Counted from the first letter of the stretch, positions 16,793 to 25,257 are shown. The stretch is 64,000 nucleotides of DNA from Flavobacterium ovatum (GCF_040703125.1 NZ_CP160035.1:3396001-3460000), one strand, 5' to 3'. Numbers and translations: made by a program. Notes: generated by a model from the letters alone, not told the origin.

Positions 16793-17944
16793 CTAAATCT
16801 CTAATGATTTTAAATACAACGCATTCAATTGTTGCAATAAATCCAACTCATCTCCTCCGTTCATCAAATAATTTCTGATTGGAGTACCCGCTCTGTCTTG
16901 AAAGTACATGTGTCCATTGTATCTAGGACGTAAAAATGCTCTGTCTAATCCAGGTAATGTGTTCTTGAAATAATCGGCTGTGATGCTGTTTGTATATTCA
17001 TCTGTCCATGCTTTTCTGTGACCCGGTTGTCCACCGCCGTCAAAGAAAACCGTTTTTTGACATGCTTCAGAACCTACATATTCTAGGTATTTCATTGCCG
17101 TTTCAATTTCTTTTGATTGAGCAGAAACCGCCAAACCTGTTCCTCCTAAAGTTGATATTGCCCCTACTCCATTGATTTCAATCATATCATGAAAATGCAG
17201 TAATTTTCGAGCATACCCATTACGGCTATAGTTAGAATATCCATAAGCCCAAGGACAATACGCATATTTGTCTGTCAAAGTCATGGCTTCGTATACTTTG
17301 ATCGGATTCCAATCGTACATAGCAGGATCCATTTCTACGGCCAAAGCGCGCAACATTTGCAAAGCTTTTATACCTATTTCCTGGCTTACAACATGTTCTT
17401 TGGACACACAAACTTCTTCGCCCAAGTTGCAGCACATCATATAGAAATTCATCAACGTATCTTGTGGAATACCTGGCATTATAACCAATCCTTTTTTTGC
17501 CAAAGCCAAAAGTTCGTCATAATTGGTCGGTAATTTTAGACCTTTAGCTTCCAAAATATCAGGACGACTAGAGGCCACTGGAGTAGCGGCATCAATCGCT
17601 AAGGCATATTGGTGACCGTTTGAACTGTAACTCACATGAGAATGCCCCACCGTATTTTCGGCCAAATCAGCTATAAACGCTTTTGGCAAATACTCGTCTA
17701 GCGGTAAGATCACCTTTGTTTTACCCGCAAAACCTGCCCAAGGGTGGTCAATTACCAATAAGTCATAGCGTTTTGCTAATTCGTCGATAGGCTCATCGGC
17801 GAAAGCTTGCAAAGATCTTTTCTCCCATGTAATTTCTACATTCGGATTCAGTTCTGAGAAACGTTGTGCCGTAGCGACCATTGAGGTAAAACCTCTACTG
17901 TGATTCCAAGTAATTCCTTTTAATTTGATTGGTTGTGATTCCAT
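16793..17944 (-). CDS. leaderless solute-binding-like protein B
   Basis: 383 residues, family 1 solute-binding pattern: KLKGITWNHSRGFTSMVAT, AQRFSELNPNVEITWEKRS, RYDLLVIDHPWAGFA, PTNYDELLALAKKG, and AISTLGGTGLAVSAQSK. It begins MESQPIKLKG with no hydrophobic leader, so like protein A it should stay in the cytoplasm. It is only distantly similar to protein A. It begins 40 bp after the permease gene. Possible roles: cytoplasmic sensor, substrate buffer for the CoA-transferases, or a catalytically adapted periplasmic-binding fold. No direct evidence for any of these. Confidence 0.8.
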   Translation of the reverse strand: MESQPIKLKGITWNHSRGFTSMVATAQRFSELNPNVEITWEKRSLQAFADEPIDELAKRYDLLVIDHPWAGFAGKTKVILPLDEYLPKAFIADLAENTVGHSHVSYSSNGHQYALAIDAATPVASSRPDILEAKGLKLPTNYDELLALAKKGLVIMPGIPQDTLMNFYMMCCNLGEEVCVSKEHVVSQEIGIKALQMLRALAVEMDPAMYDWNPIKVYEAMTLTDKYAYCPWAYGYSNYSRNGYARKLLHFHDMIEINGVGAISTLGGTGLAVSAQSKEIETAMKYLEYVGSEACQKTVFFDGGGQPGHRKAWTDEYTNSITADYFKNTLPGLDRAFLRPRYNGHMYFQDRAGTPIRNYLMNGGDELDLLQQLNALYLKSLEI

Positions 17945-17984
17945 TGTATTGGTTTATTATATTATTAGTTTGTTTTTTATCTTG

Positions 17985-19037
17985 TTATTCTCCTTGCATG
18001 CTTCCGTAAGTCATTACAAAAAAGGAAACCACTAAGATTATTAAAGCATATAGTAATGTGGTATATGTTCGTTTGCTTACTGCTACCCATTCTTTCATAA
18101 CAATTCCGATGATATAGCTAAAGAAGATAAGCATGGACATATGAATAACCCAACTCGCAAATTTGTAAGCACCCATTTGTACGTGTGCAATACCATAAAA
18201 GAAAAATTGACCGTACCAAAGTGCACCACTCAAAATGGACATTCCGGCATTGATACCGTAATTTTTTGCACCGATGCTTTTTACATCTACAAATTCTTTT
18301 AAAGTTTTGTTTTTGATCCCAGCGATTAGAAACCAAATCAAATTGGTTACAAAAGCACCAAAAGTGGAAAGAATCAAGTTTGCGTTTCCTTCGTAATTTC
18401 CAGCACCGTATTTCCCCGCCAACTCGGCTACGGGAGCACCCACTTCTAATGAGATTCCGAAAACAGCCGACAAAACACCAGCTATAATAGTTAAGGTCAA
18501 CCCTTTTTTCATATCGAAAGAAGGAAGAGTAGCACCTTCAACCGCATTTCGTTTCAAGTCCGCTTCTTTTCTATAGCCAGCAACACCGCAAAGTGCGATA
18601 CCTATTAAGGCCAAAAACATTCCTATAAATATGGTACTTCCACCAGCAGCGTTGTATTTTTCTACAAACTCACCGTGCATAATTAAGGGAACAATGGTTC
18701 CTAGAATGGCAGAAATCCCAATAGAGATAGTGTACGTCAACGAATACCCAATGTGTTTAATGGCAAAACCAAAACACATTCCGCCAAATCCATAAACAGC
18801 TCCTAATAAGGTAGCGTTAATTAAAATAGTAGTATCCGAGTTTTCAAAAACACCTAATAAATCAGGAACCGTAAGAAATCCGATGACGAAAGGAAAGATG
18901 AACCAAGCGAAACTGGCTTGAAACAACCAGTAGGTATCCCAAGACCATTTTTTTACTTTTTGATAGGGAACATAACAGGTTGAAGCAGATACACCTCCAA
19001 CTCCGTGGATAAAAGTACCTAATAAAGGATTTGCCAT
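17985..19037 (-). CDS. rhaT: RhaT-family sugar/proton symporter
   Basis: 350 residues with about ten hydrophobic segments, as in the drug/metabolite-transporter-like RhaT family (L-rhamnose-H+ symport in Escherichia coli). Near the N-terminus is FIHGVGGVSASTCYVPYQKVKKWSWDTYW, a region that is well conserved in RhaT, and later GFGGMCFGFAIKHIGYSL. First gene of the minus-strand operon and divergent from the IclR regulator. No rhamnose isomerase, kinase or aldolase is nearby, so the substrate may be another 6-deoxy or L-sugar, or a derived acid; the symbol denotes the family only. Confidence 0.82.
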   Translation of the reverse strand: MANPLLGTFIHGVGGVSASTCYVPYQKVKKWSWDTYWLFQASFAWFIFPFVIGFLTVPDLLGVFENSDTTILINATLLGAVYGFGGMCFGFAIKHIGYSLTYTISIGISAILGTIVPLIMHGEFVEKYNAAGGSTIFIGMFLALIGIALCGVAGYRKEADLKRNAVEGATLPSFDMKKGLTLTIIAGVLSAVFGISLEVGAPVAELAGKYGAGNYEGNANLILSTFGAFVTNLIWFLIAGIKNKTLKEFVDVKSIGAKNYGINAGMSILSGALWYGQFFFYGIAHVQMGAYKFASWVIHMSMLIFFSYIIGIVMKEWVAVSKRTYTTLLYALIILVVSFFVMTYGSMQGE

Positions 19038-19067
19038 AATTTGCGTTTGGTTGGTTAGTTATTGTGA

Positions 19068-19098
19068 TTCATATACAAATGTATATTTTATATATGAA
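19068..19098. promoter_or_regulatory. candidate IclR operator in the divergent promoter region
   Basis: Two nested palindromes lie between the permease start (19037) and the regulator start (19151): an 8-bp inverted repeat TTCATATA / TATATGAA (19068-19075 and 19091-19098, 15-bp spacer) and TATAC-AAAT-GTATA (19072-19085). Position and symmetry suit an autoregulated divergent operator. A -7-like TAAATTTG for the regulator is at 19125-19132. Confidence 0.45.
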
Positions 19099-19150
19099 AC
19101 AAACAAGAAGCGGATTAAATTTATTAAATTTGTCTCGTAAAACACAAAAG

Positions 19151-19921
19151 ATGGCTGAAGAAAACAATACAAAATATAATGCTCCCGCACTCGATAAAGG
19201 CTTAGATATACTCGAATATTTATCTTCTGAAGGGATTCCGTTGTCGCAAGCAGAAATTGCCCAAGGAATTAGCAAAACGCCAAGCGAAATTTACCGAATG
19301 TTAGTTTGCTTGGAAGAAAGAGGGTACTTAATAAGAGGTTCGAATGCGGGAAAGTATCGTTTGTCTTTAAAAATGTATAGCCTTTCGCACCGACACACGC
19401 CTTTTGATGAGTTGAAACGAGTGTCGCATTATCCGATGCAAAATTTATCCGAAAAAATCAGGCAGTCTTGTCATTTAAGTATCATCAATAATGACCAATT
19501 GTTGATTATAGCCCAAATGCGAAGTCCAAATGCGGTTTCACTTTCGATAGAAGAAGGAACCCATTTTCCACTAACGTTGACTACTTCGGGCAGGGTATTT
19601 TTGTCGATTTATTTAGAGGACAAGCGAAACGATTTTTTAAGTCGTGATGAACATTATAGTAAATGGACCAAGAAAAAACAGGAAGAATTCAAGGAATCGA
19701 TTCTACAAGTTCAAAAAGACGGCTACCGTTCTGCCGAAAGTAACATCACCAGTGGTATCACCGATTTTGCCGTTCCAATAGGGTTGAATGATTCGGATTT
19801 GAATGCCGTTTTGGCAGTTTCTGTCTTTTCTTCAAGCATTGATAACGAAATTTCAAGAGAAAAAATTATCGAAGCGCTTAAAGAAGCGCAGGGTGAGATT
19901 AATAAATTGATTGGGGGGTAG
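19151..19921 (+). CDS. IclR-family transcriptional regulator
   Basis: 256 residues from the ATG at 19151 (MAEENNTKYNAP). An in-frame ATG at 19064 exists, but its extension is unlike the family and would run across the putative operator and -7 box. Residues about 10-75 are the winged helix-turn-helix (ALDKGLDILEYL, PLSQAEIAQGISKTPSEIYRML, LEERGYLIRG). Residues about 90-255 are the IclR effector-binding domain, with CHLSIINNDQLLIIAQM and SGITDFAVPIG. Divergent from the permease/CoA-transferase operon, so most likely its repressor or activator, responding to a small acid or sugar. Confidence 0.9.
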   Translation: MAEENNTKYNAPALDKGLDILEYLSSEGIPLSQAEIAQGISKTPSEIYRMLVCLEERGYLIRGSNAGKYRLSLKMYSLSHRHTPFDELKRVSHYPMQNLSEKIRQSCHLSIINNDQLLIIAQMRSPNAVSLSIEEGTHFPLTLTTSGRVFLSIYLEDKRNDFLSRDEHYSKWTKKKQEEFKESILQVQKDGYRSAESNITSGITDFAVPIGLNDSDLNAVLAVSVFSSSIDNEISREKIIEALKEAQGEINKLIGG

Positions 19922-20040
19922 GGACGTGTTTGAGGTTGTTTTTTGATTAAATGAAAAAACTTCGATGATATTTAAAATTGAAAGAACACATAGACTTTAG
20001 TATATTAACTAGTTTGTAGCAATAGTAAGAACAAACCGCA

Positions 20041-20862
20041 ATGAAAGACGATAAATCAGAGTATTACGTATATGTTTATATTGACCCGAGAAACTTTGAG
20101 GAGTTTTATTACGGCAAAGGAAAAGGAAGTCGAAAAGAAGCTCATCTGAAAGATGATAGTGACTCGGAAAAAGCAAAGCGTATTAAAGCAATTCAGAACT
20201 CGGGACTTAAACCGATAATAAAAGTTATAGCAAAAGACCTAACAGAAAGAGATGCGTTTCTAATAGAAAAAACTTTATTGTGGAAACTAGGAAGATTACT
20301 TTCTAATAAATCATCTGGTCATTTTGCTGAAAAATTTCGTCCGCATTTTACTTTGCACCAAAATCTATCTGGTTTTGATTTTAAAAACGGATTATATTAT
20401 GTTAATATTGGAGAAGGTATTCACCGTTGCTGGGATGATTGTAGACAATTTAATTTTCTATCGGCTGGACAAGATAAGAAATATAGCGATCCAATTCGAA
20501 CTTTAGAGCCAGGTGATATAATAGTTCCATATTTGAAAGGTCACGGATATGTTGGTATTGGACGAGTAGAAGAAAAAGCTGTACCTATTTCACAATTTAA
20601 ATATGATGGAAAATCGCTTCGGGAAATACCACTTAAAAAACAAAGTATGTTTGACAATTACGATAATGAGAAATCAGAGTATCTAGTTAAAGTAAATTGG
20701 ATTAAAACTGTTGAGAGTAATCAAGCAAAAAAAGCAACAAGAAAAGATGGTATATATTCTACCCAATTAATTAAATCAACACTTCAAGGTCAGCCAAAAA
20801 CTGTCGAATATTTAGAAAAAGAGTTTGGAATAAAATTTGCCGACTTAATGTTGACTGATTAA
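20041..20862 (+). CDS. GIY-YIG nuclease fused to PUA/EVE-like domain
   Basis: 273 residues. Residues about 8-95 match a GIY-YIG nuclease of the LEM-3/COG3680-like type: YYVYVYIDP as the GIY strand, FYYGKGKGSR as the YIG strand with its Arg (R31), and the metal-binding Glu (E76) in FLIEKTLLWKLG, then an Asn (N89). Residues about 118-235 look like a PUA-superfamily EVE-type pocket: VNIGEGIHRCWDDC, FNFLSAGQDKKYSDP, LEPGDIIVPYLKGHGYVGIG. EVE/YTH/ASCH domains read modified bases, so a nuclease fusion suggests modification-dependent cleavage. No methyltransferase is nearby. The gene stands alone, flanked downstream by tandem repeats, as expected for a mobile defence gene. Function is inference; the nuclease domain is well supported. 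Confidence 0.72.
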   Translation: MKDDKSEYYVYVYIDPRNFEEFYYGKGKGSRKEAHLKDDSDSEKAKRIKAIQNSGLKPIIKVIAKDLTERDAFLIEKTLLWKLGRLLSNKSSGHFAEKFRPHFTLHQNLSGFDFKNGLYYVNIGEGIHRCWDDCRQFNFLSAGQDKKYSDPIRTLEPGDIIVPYLKGHGYVGIGRVEEKAVPISQFKYDGKSLREIPLKKQSMFDNYDNEKSEYLVKVNWIKTVESNQAKKATRKDGIYSTQLIKSTLQGQPKTVEYLEKEFGIKFADLMLTD

Positions 20863-20976
20863 AATGGCAGCTATTAAAAACTAAGGTTTCGTTGGGCTTA
20901 AACCAAACTGGTGCTCGTTTGCAACGAGTACCTATTTTCATCATTAATAAAGTTGTAGCATTTGCAATGCGGTTCC

Positions 20977-21830
20977 TATAAACCAAACGATTATTAACCT
21001 AGAACGGAATTAGTTTGTGTAGAGATTCTTCCAGAATGACAAACTTAGTCGATTTTACTTGCGTTACGTTTGTTGCTTTAAAGCGACAAAACTTATATGA
21101 ACTTCCATTTTTAGTAGTCTAGTATTTCAAGTAAAGAAAAGCTTATATGTCTTATATGGTTTAAAAAAAAGATGCAGTTTACGTGATTGCTTTCCCGAAC
21201 AAACGGACAGGCAGTTCCGCGCAAAGACTTTGTAGATGTAGGTTGTTTTAATCTGTTTGCTATAAACAAAACGTTTATTACACCTAGAACGGAAGTAGTT
21301 TGTGTAGAGATTCTTCCAGAATGACAAATTTTGTCGATGTTGCTTGCGTTACGTTTGTTGCTTTAAAGCGACAAAACTTATATGAACTTCCTTTTTTACT
21401 AGGTTACAATTTTAAGCAAAGAAAAGCTTATATGTCTTATATGGTTTAAAAAAAGATGCAGTTTGCGTGATTGCTTTCCCGAAAAACGGGACAGGCTCTT
21501 AGTCGCAACGACATTGTAGATGTGGTTTGCTTTAATCGGTTTCCTATAAACCAAACGTTTATTAAACCCAGAACGGAAATAGTTTATGTAGAGATTCTTC
21601 CAGAATGACAAACTTTGTTGATTTTGCTTACGTTACGTTTGTTGCTATAAAGCGACAAAACTTATATGAACTTCCTTTTTTACTAGTTTACAATTACAAG
21701 CAAAGAAAAGCTTATATGTCTTATATGGTTTAAAAAAAAGATGCCCTTTGCCGTGATTGTTTATTCCGCACAAAGACTTTGTGGATGTAGTTTGTAAAAC
21801 GTTTGCTGCTTTTAAGCGACCTAAAATAAG
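20977..21830. repeat. tandem repeat R1, three copies of about 285 bp
   Basis: The marker AGAGATTCTTCCAGAATGAC occurs at 21021, 21306 and 21590, giving periods of 285 and 284 bp. Each unit also has TTACGTTTGTTGCT, AAAGCGACAAAACTTATATG, AAGCTTATATGTCTTATATG and an AAAGATGC block. Units diverge mildly, so copies are not recent. Short minus-strand ORFs in the units (starting MSFWKN...) repeat with the period, carry shifts, and are not genes. The sequence accounts for nearly all of the 1.08 kb between the GIY-YIG gene and the Crp gene. Confidence 0.85.
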
Positions 21831-21939
21831 TCGCAAGCTTGTCGTAAATTTTATGTTTGGGTATTATTTACTAAATTGGGTGCTTAAACTTGCAAAGAAT
21901 TTTAAAGTTTGAAAGCTATAACTAAGTACAAGACCATTA

Positions 21940-22512
21940 ATGACAAACGATTTATTAAAGAAGAACATCCAAAAGAACATTGAACTTTCTGATTCGGAGC
22001 TAGAAAGTATTTGCTCGTACTTCAAGCCTCAGGCCATTCAAAAAAAAGAGTTTTTGCTTACACAAGGTAGTATTTGTAAGTTCGAAGGTTTTGTTCTAAA
22101 GGGGTGTTTTAGAATCTTCACAATTGATAAAAAGGGAAACGAAAACACCTTATATTTTGCAACCAAAGACTGGTGGCTCATGGACATTGATAGTTTTATG
22201 AATCAGTCACCATCGGATTTAAATATTCAAGCTTTGGAGGACAGCGAGCTACTTCTCATTAGTAGAGAAGATAAACTTACGCTTTATGACTCACTTCCTG
22301 TTGTCGAGAAATTATTTAGAGTAATGTCGCAAAAAGCCATAGTTGCTTGGCAGCGTCGCCTGATAAGCAATCACTGTAAAACTGCCAAAGAACGCTACTT
22401 TGATTTTGTAGATGCCTATCCCACTATCGTTTCTAAGATTACAGACAAACAAGTCGCTAGCTATTTGGGAATAACACATGAATTTTTAAGTAAAATCAAA
22501 AAGGATCAGTAA
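21940..22512 (+). CDS. Crp/Fnr-family transcriptional regulator
   Basis: 190 residues. Residues about 25-120 form the cyclic-nucleotide-binding-type beta roll (KKEFLLTQGSICKFEGFVLKGCFRIF, then FATKDWWLMDIDSF), and the C-terminus (about 165-190) is a helix-turn-helix with VASYLGITHEFLSKIKKDQ. The cAMP-phosphate cassette residues are not conserved and there are no Fe-S cysteines, as is usual for the many Bacteroidota Crp-like proteins whose ligands are unknown. It is upstream of and co-oriented with the GlcG-like and propeller genes. A perfect palindrome lies in the 83 bp after its stop and is a candidate operator. Confidence 0.9.
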   Translation: MTNDLLKKNIQKNIELSDSELESICSYFKPQAIQKKEFLLTQGSICKFEGFVLKGCFRIFTIDKKGNENTLYFATKDWWLMDIDSFMNQSPSDLNIQALEDSELLLISREDKLTLYDSLPVVEKLFRVMSQKAIVAWQRRLISNHCKTAKERYFDFVDAYPTIVSKITDKQVASYLGITHEFLSKIKKDQ

Positions 22513-22523
22513 CTATTTTCTGT

Positions 22524-22543
22524 TTGTTGAACTTGTTCAACAA
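22524..22543. promoter_or_regulatory. 20-bp palindrome, candidate Crp/Fnr operator
   Basis: TTGTTGAACTTGTTCAACAA is a perfect inverted repeat (9-bp arms, 2-bp centre). It is located 12 bp after the Crp/Fnr stop codon and 53 bp before the GlcG-like ATG. The two-base centre makes a transcript hairpin unlikely, and the TTGnn..nnCAA symmetry resembles Crp/Fnr half-sites. Confidence 0.6.
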
Positions 22544-22595
22544 TTTTGTCCTTGTTGTTTATGAATTTTGTATTACTAAACTATAAACAGAATTT

Positions 22596-23084
22596 ATGAA
22601 ATTATTTAAGCAAGTGAAGATGGGTGTAATTGCACTCGTACTAACAGTGATGCCTAGTATTACGCAAGCACAAATTACCAATGATATTACAGAAGGAGAA
22701 GCTTTTAAAGTCCTTTTGGCAGCAAAGAAAAATGCAGAAGTTCAAAATGTAGTCGTTAATATCGCTGTGGTAGATGCTGGTGCAAACTTGAAAGCTTTTA
22801 TACGAATGGACGACTCTTTTTTGGGAAGTATTGATGTAGCCATAAAAAAAGCCAAAACCGCACGGTATTTCAACATGGATACCGGAAAATTAGGAGAGTT
22901 AACGCAACCTGGAGGAATTATTTATAACATCGAACATTCTAATGGTGGCTTGATGACTTTTCCTGGTGGGGTTCCTATCAAAAATAAAGCAGGCAAGATA
23001 ATTGGAGCTATTGGCGTGAGCGGCGGAACTATAGATCAAGACAGAGCTATTGCAATGGTAGGAGCAGCGGCAGTTGTGGAGTAA
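22596..23084 (+). CDS. GlcG/HbpS-family (DUF336) heme-binding-like protein, exported
   Basis: 162 residues with a signal peptide (about 1-24, ending ITQAQ). The rest is a single GlcG/HbpS domain: VNIAVVDAGANLKAFIRMD, then SIDVAIKKAKTARYF, FPGGVPIKNKAGKIIGAIGVSGG and a closing DRAIAMVGAAAV. Family members bind heme or cobalamin-like cofactors or accompany glycolate and diol metabolism; the true ligand here is unknown. Signal-peptide forms are common next to redox or stress regulators. Likely controlled by the Crp/Fnr protein directly upstream; the propeller/Dabb gene follows after 26 bp. Confidence 0.85.
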   Translation: MKLFKQVKMGVIALVLTVMPSITQAQITNDITEGEAFKVLLAAKKNAEVQNVVVNIAVVDAGANLKAFIRMDDSFLGSIDVAIKKAKTARYFNMDTGKLGELTQPGGIIYNIEHSNGGLMTFPGGVPIKNKAGKIIGAIGVSGGTIDQDRAIAMVGAAAVVE

Positions 23085-23110
23085 TTTTTTGAATTTAAAA
23101 AGATATAATT

Positions 23111-24640
23111 ATGAATAATATAAAGAGTTACCTTCAAATAAGTCTATTGTTATTAACCCAAATTTGTTTCTCGCAAGTTACGGAGGACTTAATGCTTTAT
23201 AGAAAAGATTTCCAAAATATTTCTGCCAAGAACACTGTTTCTGTTACAAGTTACGAAATAGACGGTTCGCATTATGTATATGCAGGAGGAGCGGGAAGTA
23301 TTGATGTTTACAGCTTAGATTCCGAAGGAAAGCTAAAGGCAATCAGTAGCCATGAACTTCATATGCAAAAAGGACCTGCAAGAGGTATGGTGGCCGATAC
23401 TATTAATGGAACCCACTTTTTGTTTGTAGCGAATAAATACGGAAATGTCATCGAGACTTTTAAGATTGCAAAGTCTGGTTCTCTCGAACGAGTTTCTTTG
23501 GTCGAAGATACTGCTGAAGTTCATCTTGGAACCGCAATTACGCTGCAGGTGATACACATGAAAAAGTTTTCGTATCTCTTTGTTGGAGGTTTGGAGGAAA
23601 ACCCGGGATTGAGTTCTTTTAAAATTGAGGATGAAGGAAAACTTACGCATGTGCAATCGATGAAAGATGACGATAAAATACATACGGATGGAATTATAGG
23701 CATGTTTACGCACAAGATACAAGGTAAAACATTTCTTTACACAGGCGGTTTTCAAGATAACGGAGTCAGTAGTTTTAGAGTTTTCGAAAATGGAACTTTT
23801 AAAAATATCAATAATATAGATGATAATGACACGGACCGCTACTTAACGGGTGCCTATCCTGTAACAGGAGTTACGCTAGGAAAGCATAAATATGTAATTG
23901 TAGGTCACCGACATCATAAGTATTATGACACGGAATCCAATTTTATAAAAAAGAAAGATTTTGTGTACCACGGCGATGGTGTTAGTGTTTTTAAAATTAA
24001 TAACAAAGGGGAATTAGTGCCGCATTTTGTTTTAAAAGATGATGAAAATACGAAGTTAAAAGGGCAAACACGAATAGAAATTGTATCTGTAAATAATAAC
24101 GAAGCGATTCTGGCCGTGGGGACTAGAGACGACGCTAGTATTCAGTTGTGTAAACTAGATGAAAACGGAATATTGAGTCCGATGAGTTATTTAGAAACTG
24201 GTTTTTCTATCTACTACGGACTGCGCTCTCACAAAATTGGCGAAGACCATTTCTTAATCGCAGGGTCTAACCGCTTTGATTTACAAAAGCTAATTTCCTA
24301 TAAGGTTTCGCCTAAAATCAATAGGGATGGAAAACTTTTAAGACATATTGTAAATCTAAAATACAAAGCCGATGCTACAGCGAAACAAATTGAAGAAGCA
24401 GAAAAAGCATTTGTAAATCTAAAAAATGAAATCCCCGAAATTGCAAATATAGAATGGGGAATAAACGATAGTACTGAAGGAGCTAGCAAAGGTTTTACGC
24501 ATTCTTTTACTATTACATTTAAAGATGAAAATGCTAGAGAAATCTACTTGTTTCACAAAGCCCATTTGAACTTGGTGAGTACAATAGGTCCAATTATCGA
24601 AGATGTTTTTGTGATGGACTACTGGACAGCAACGAATTGA
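23111..24640 (+). CDS. exported beta-propeller protein with C-terminal Dabb domain
   Basis: 509 residues with a signal peptide ending near CFSQ (about residue 21). Residues about 45-395 show repeated propeller strands of lactonase-like type (HYVYAGGAGSIDVYSLDSEG, FLFVANKYGNVIETFKI, YLFVGGLEENPGLSSFKI, FLYTGGFQDNGVSSFRV, YYGLRSHKIGEDHFLIAG). Residues about 405-505 form a stress-responsive alpha/beta-barrel (Dabb) domain: LLRHIVNLKYKADATAKQIE, IPEIANIEWG, FTITFKDENARE, and VFVMDYW. Dabb domains are normally about 100 residues, dimeric and cytoplasmic, so the secreted fusion is unusual. Co-oriented with the GlcG-like gene (26-bp gap), probably the same transcript. Function unknown. Confidence 0.75.
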   Translation: MNNIKSYLQISLLLLTQICFSQVTEDLMLYRKDFQNISAKNTVSVTSYEIDGSHYVYAGGAGSIDVYSLDSEGKLKAISSHELHMQKGPARGMVADTINGTHFLFVANKYGNVIETFKIAKSGSLERVSLVEDTAEVHLGTAITLQVIHMKKFSYLFVGGLEENPGLSSFKIEDEGKLTHVQSMKDDDKIHTDGIIGMFTHKIQGKTFLYTGGFQDNGVSSFRVFENGTFKNINNIDDNDTDRYLTGAYPVTGVTLGKHKYVIVGHRHHKYYDTESNFIKKKDFVYHGDGVSVFKINNKGELVPHFVLKDDENTKLKGQTRIEIVSVNNNEAILAVGTRDDASIQLCKLDENGILSPMSYLETGFSIYYGLRSHKIGEDHFLIAGSNRFDLQKLISYKVSPKINRDGKLLRHIVNLKYKADATAKQIEEAEKAFVNLKNEIPEIANIEWGINDSTEGASKGFTHSFTITFKDENAREIYLFHKAHLNLVSTIGPIIEDVFVMDYWTATN

Positions 24641-24678
24641 TAGATATAGTATTAAAAGCTTTGTAAGTATTTAAAAAT

Positions 24679-24705
24679 GACTTGGATTGGTGATAAATCC
24701 AAGTC
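24679..24705 (+). terminator. terminator after the propeller/Dabb gene
   Basis: GACTTGGATT, 7-nt loop, AATCCAAGTC, then GTTATTTTTT. It ends the GlcG-propeller transcript. Confidence 0.85.
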
Positions 24706-24764
24706 GTTATTTTTTATATTTATTTGAGTTTGTTATTTATATGGTCTTATATTAAGATAATTAC

Positions 24765-24930
24765 TATTACAGGTAAAACGTTTATGAATCCAATAATCAA
24801 GGCCGAGTAGCTAGAGATTCTTTTATAATGACAAAATGCGTAGATTTTGAATGAGAATGTTTTACGTCTACTTTGAGCATCTTTGCGCAAAAAACGTATA
24901 TGTACTTATGTTTCTTATAGAATTTGCAAT
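24765..24930. repeat. diverged copy of repeat R1
   Basis: Contains AAAACGTTTATGAATCC, TAGAGATTCTTTTATAATGAC, TAGATTTTGAATG and AACGTATATGTACTTATGTT, all recognisable in the 21-kb tandem units. The remaining DNA to 25257 is more of the same AT-rich debris (for example CTCTGCGAAACAAAAAATC at 25150); I see no gene in this 651-bp gap. Confidence 0.6.
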
Positions 24931-25257
24931 ATAGATCCATTACTAACTTCACACAGAATATCTTCAATATTAAAATCTAATTATTTTCAATTAACGAATG
25001 ATGCCGTTGGTATGATTGCTTCATATCTCATGATGATACAATTTATGGAAGCCCTCTATAAATGGCAGTATATTGCAGCGTTAAATTCCTATATAACGAT
25101 AAACTTTGTAGAGGTACTTTGCTAATCTTAGTGTTTTTTCTTCTGAGTGCCTCTGCGAAACAAAAAATCATATTCCTGATCAACAAGATTTGTTTGTGAA
25201 AACTAAGTAAATCTTAGTCCTTGATATTATTTCCTTAGGATATCTTAAAATAAAACC

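Noticed and set aside
21127..21836. Three minus-strand ORFs starting MSFWKNLY or similar
   Set aside because: They recur with the 285-bp repeat period and are shifted relative to each other; they reflect the repeat, not genes.
24883..25125. 80-codon plus-strand ORF
   Set aside because: Lies in repeat R1 debris, no recognisable domain, atypical composition.
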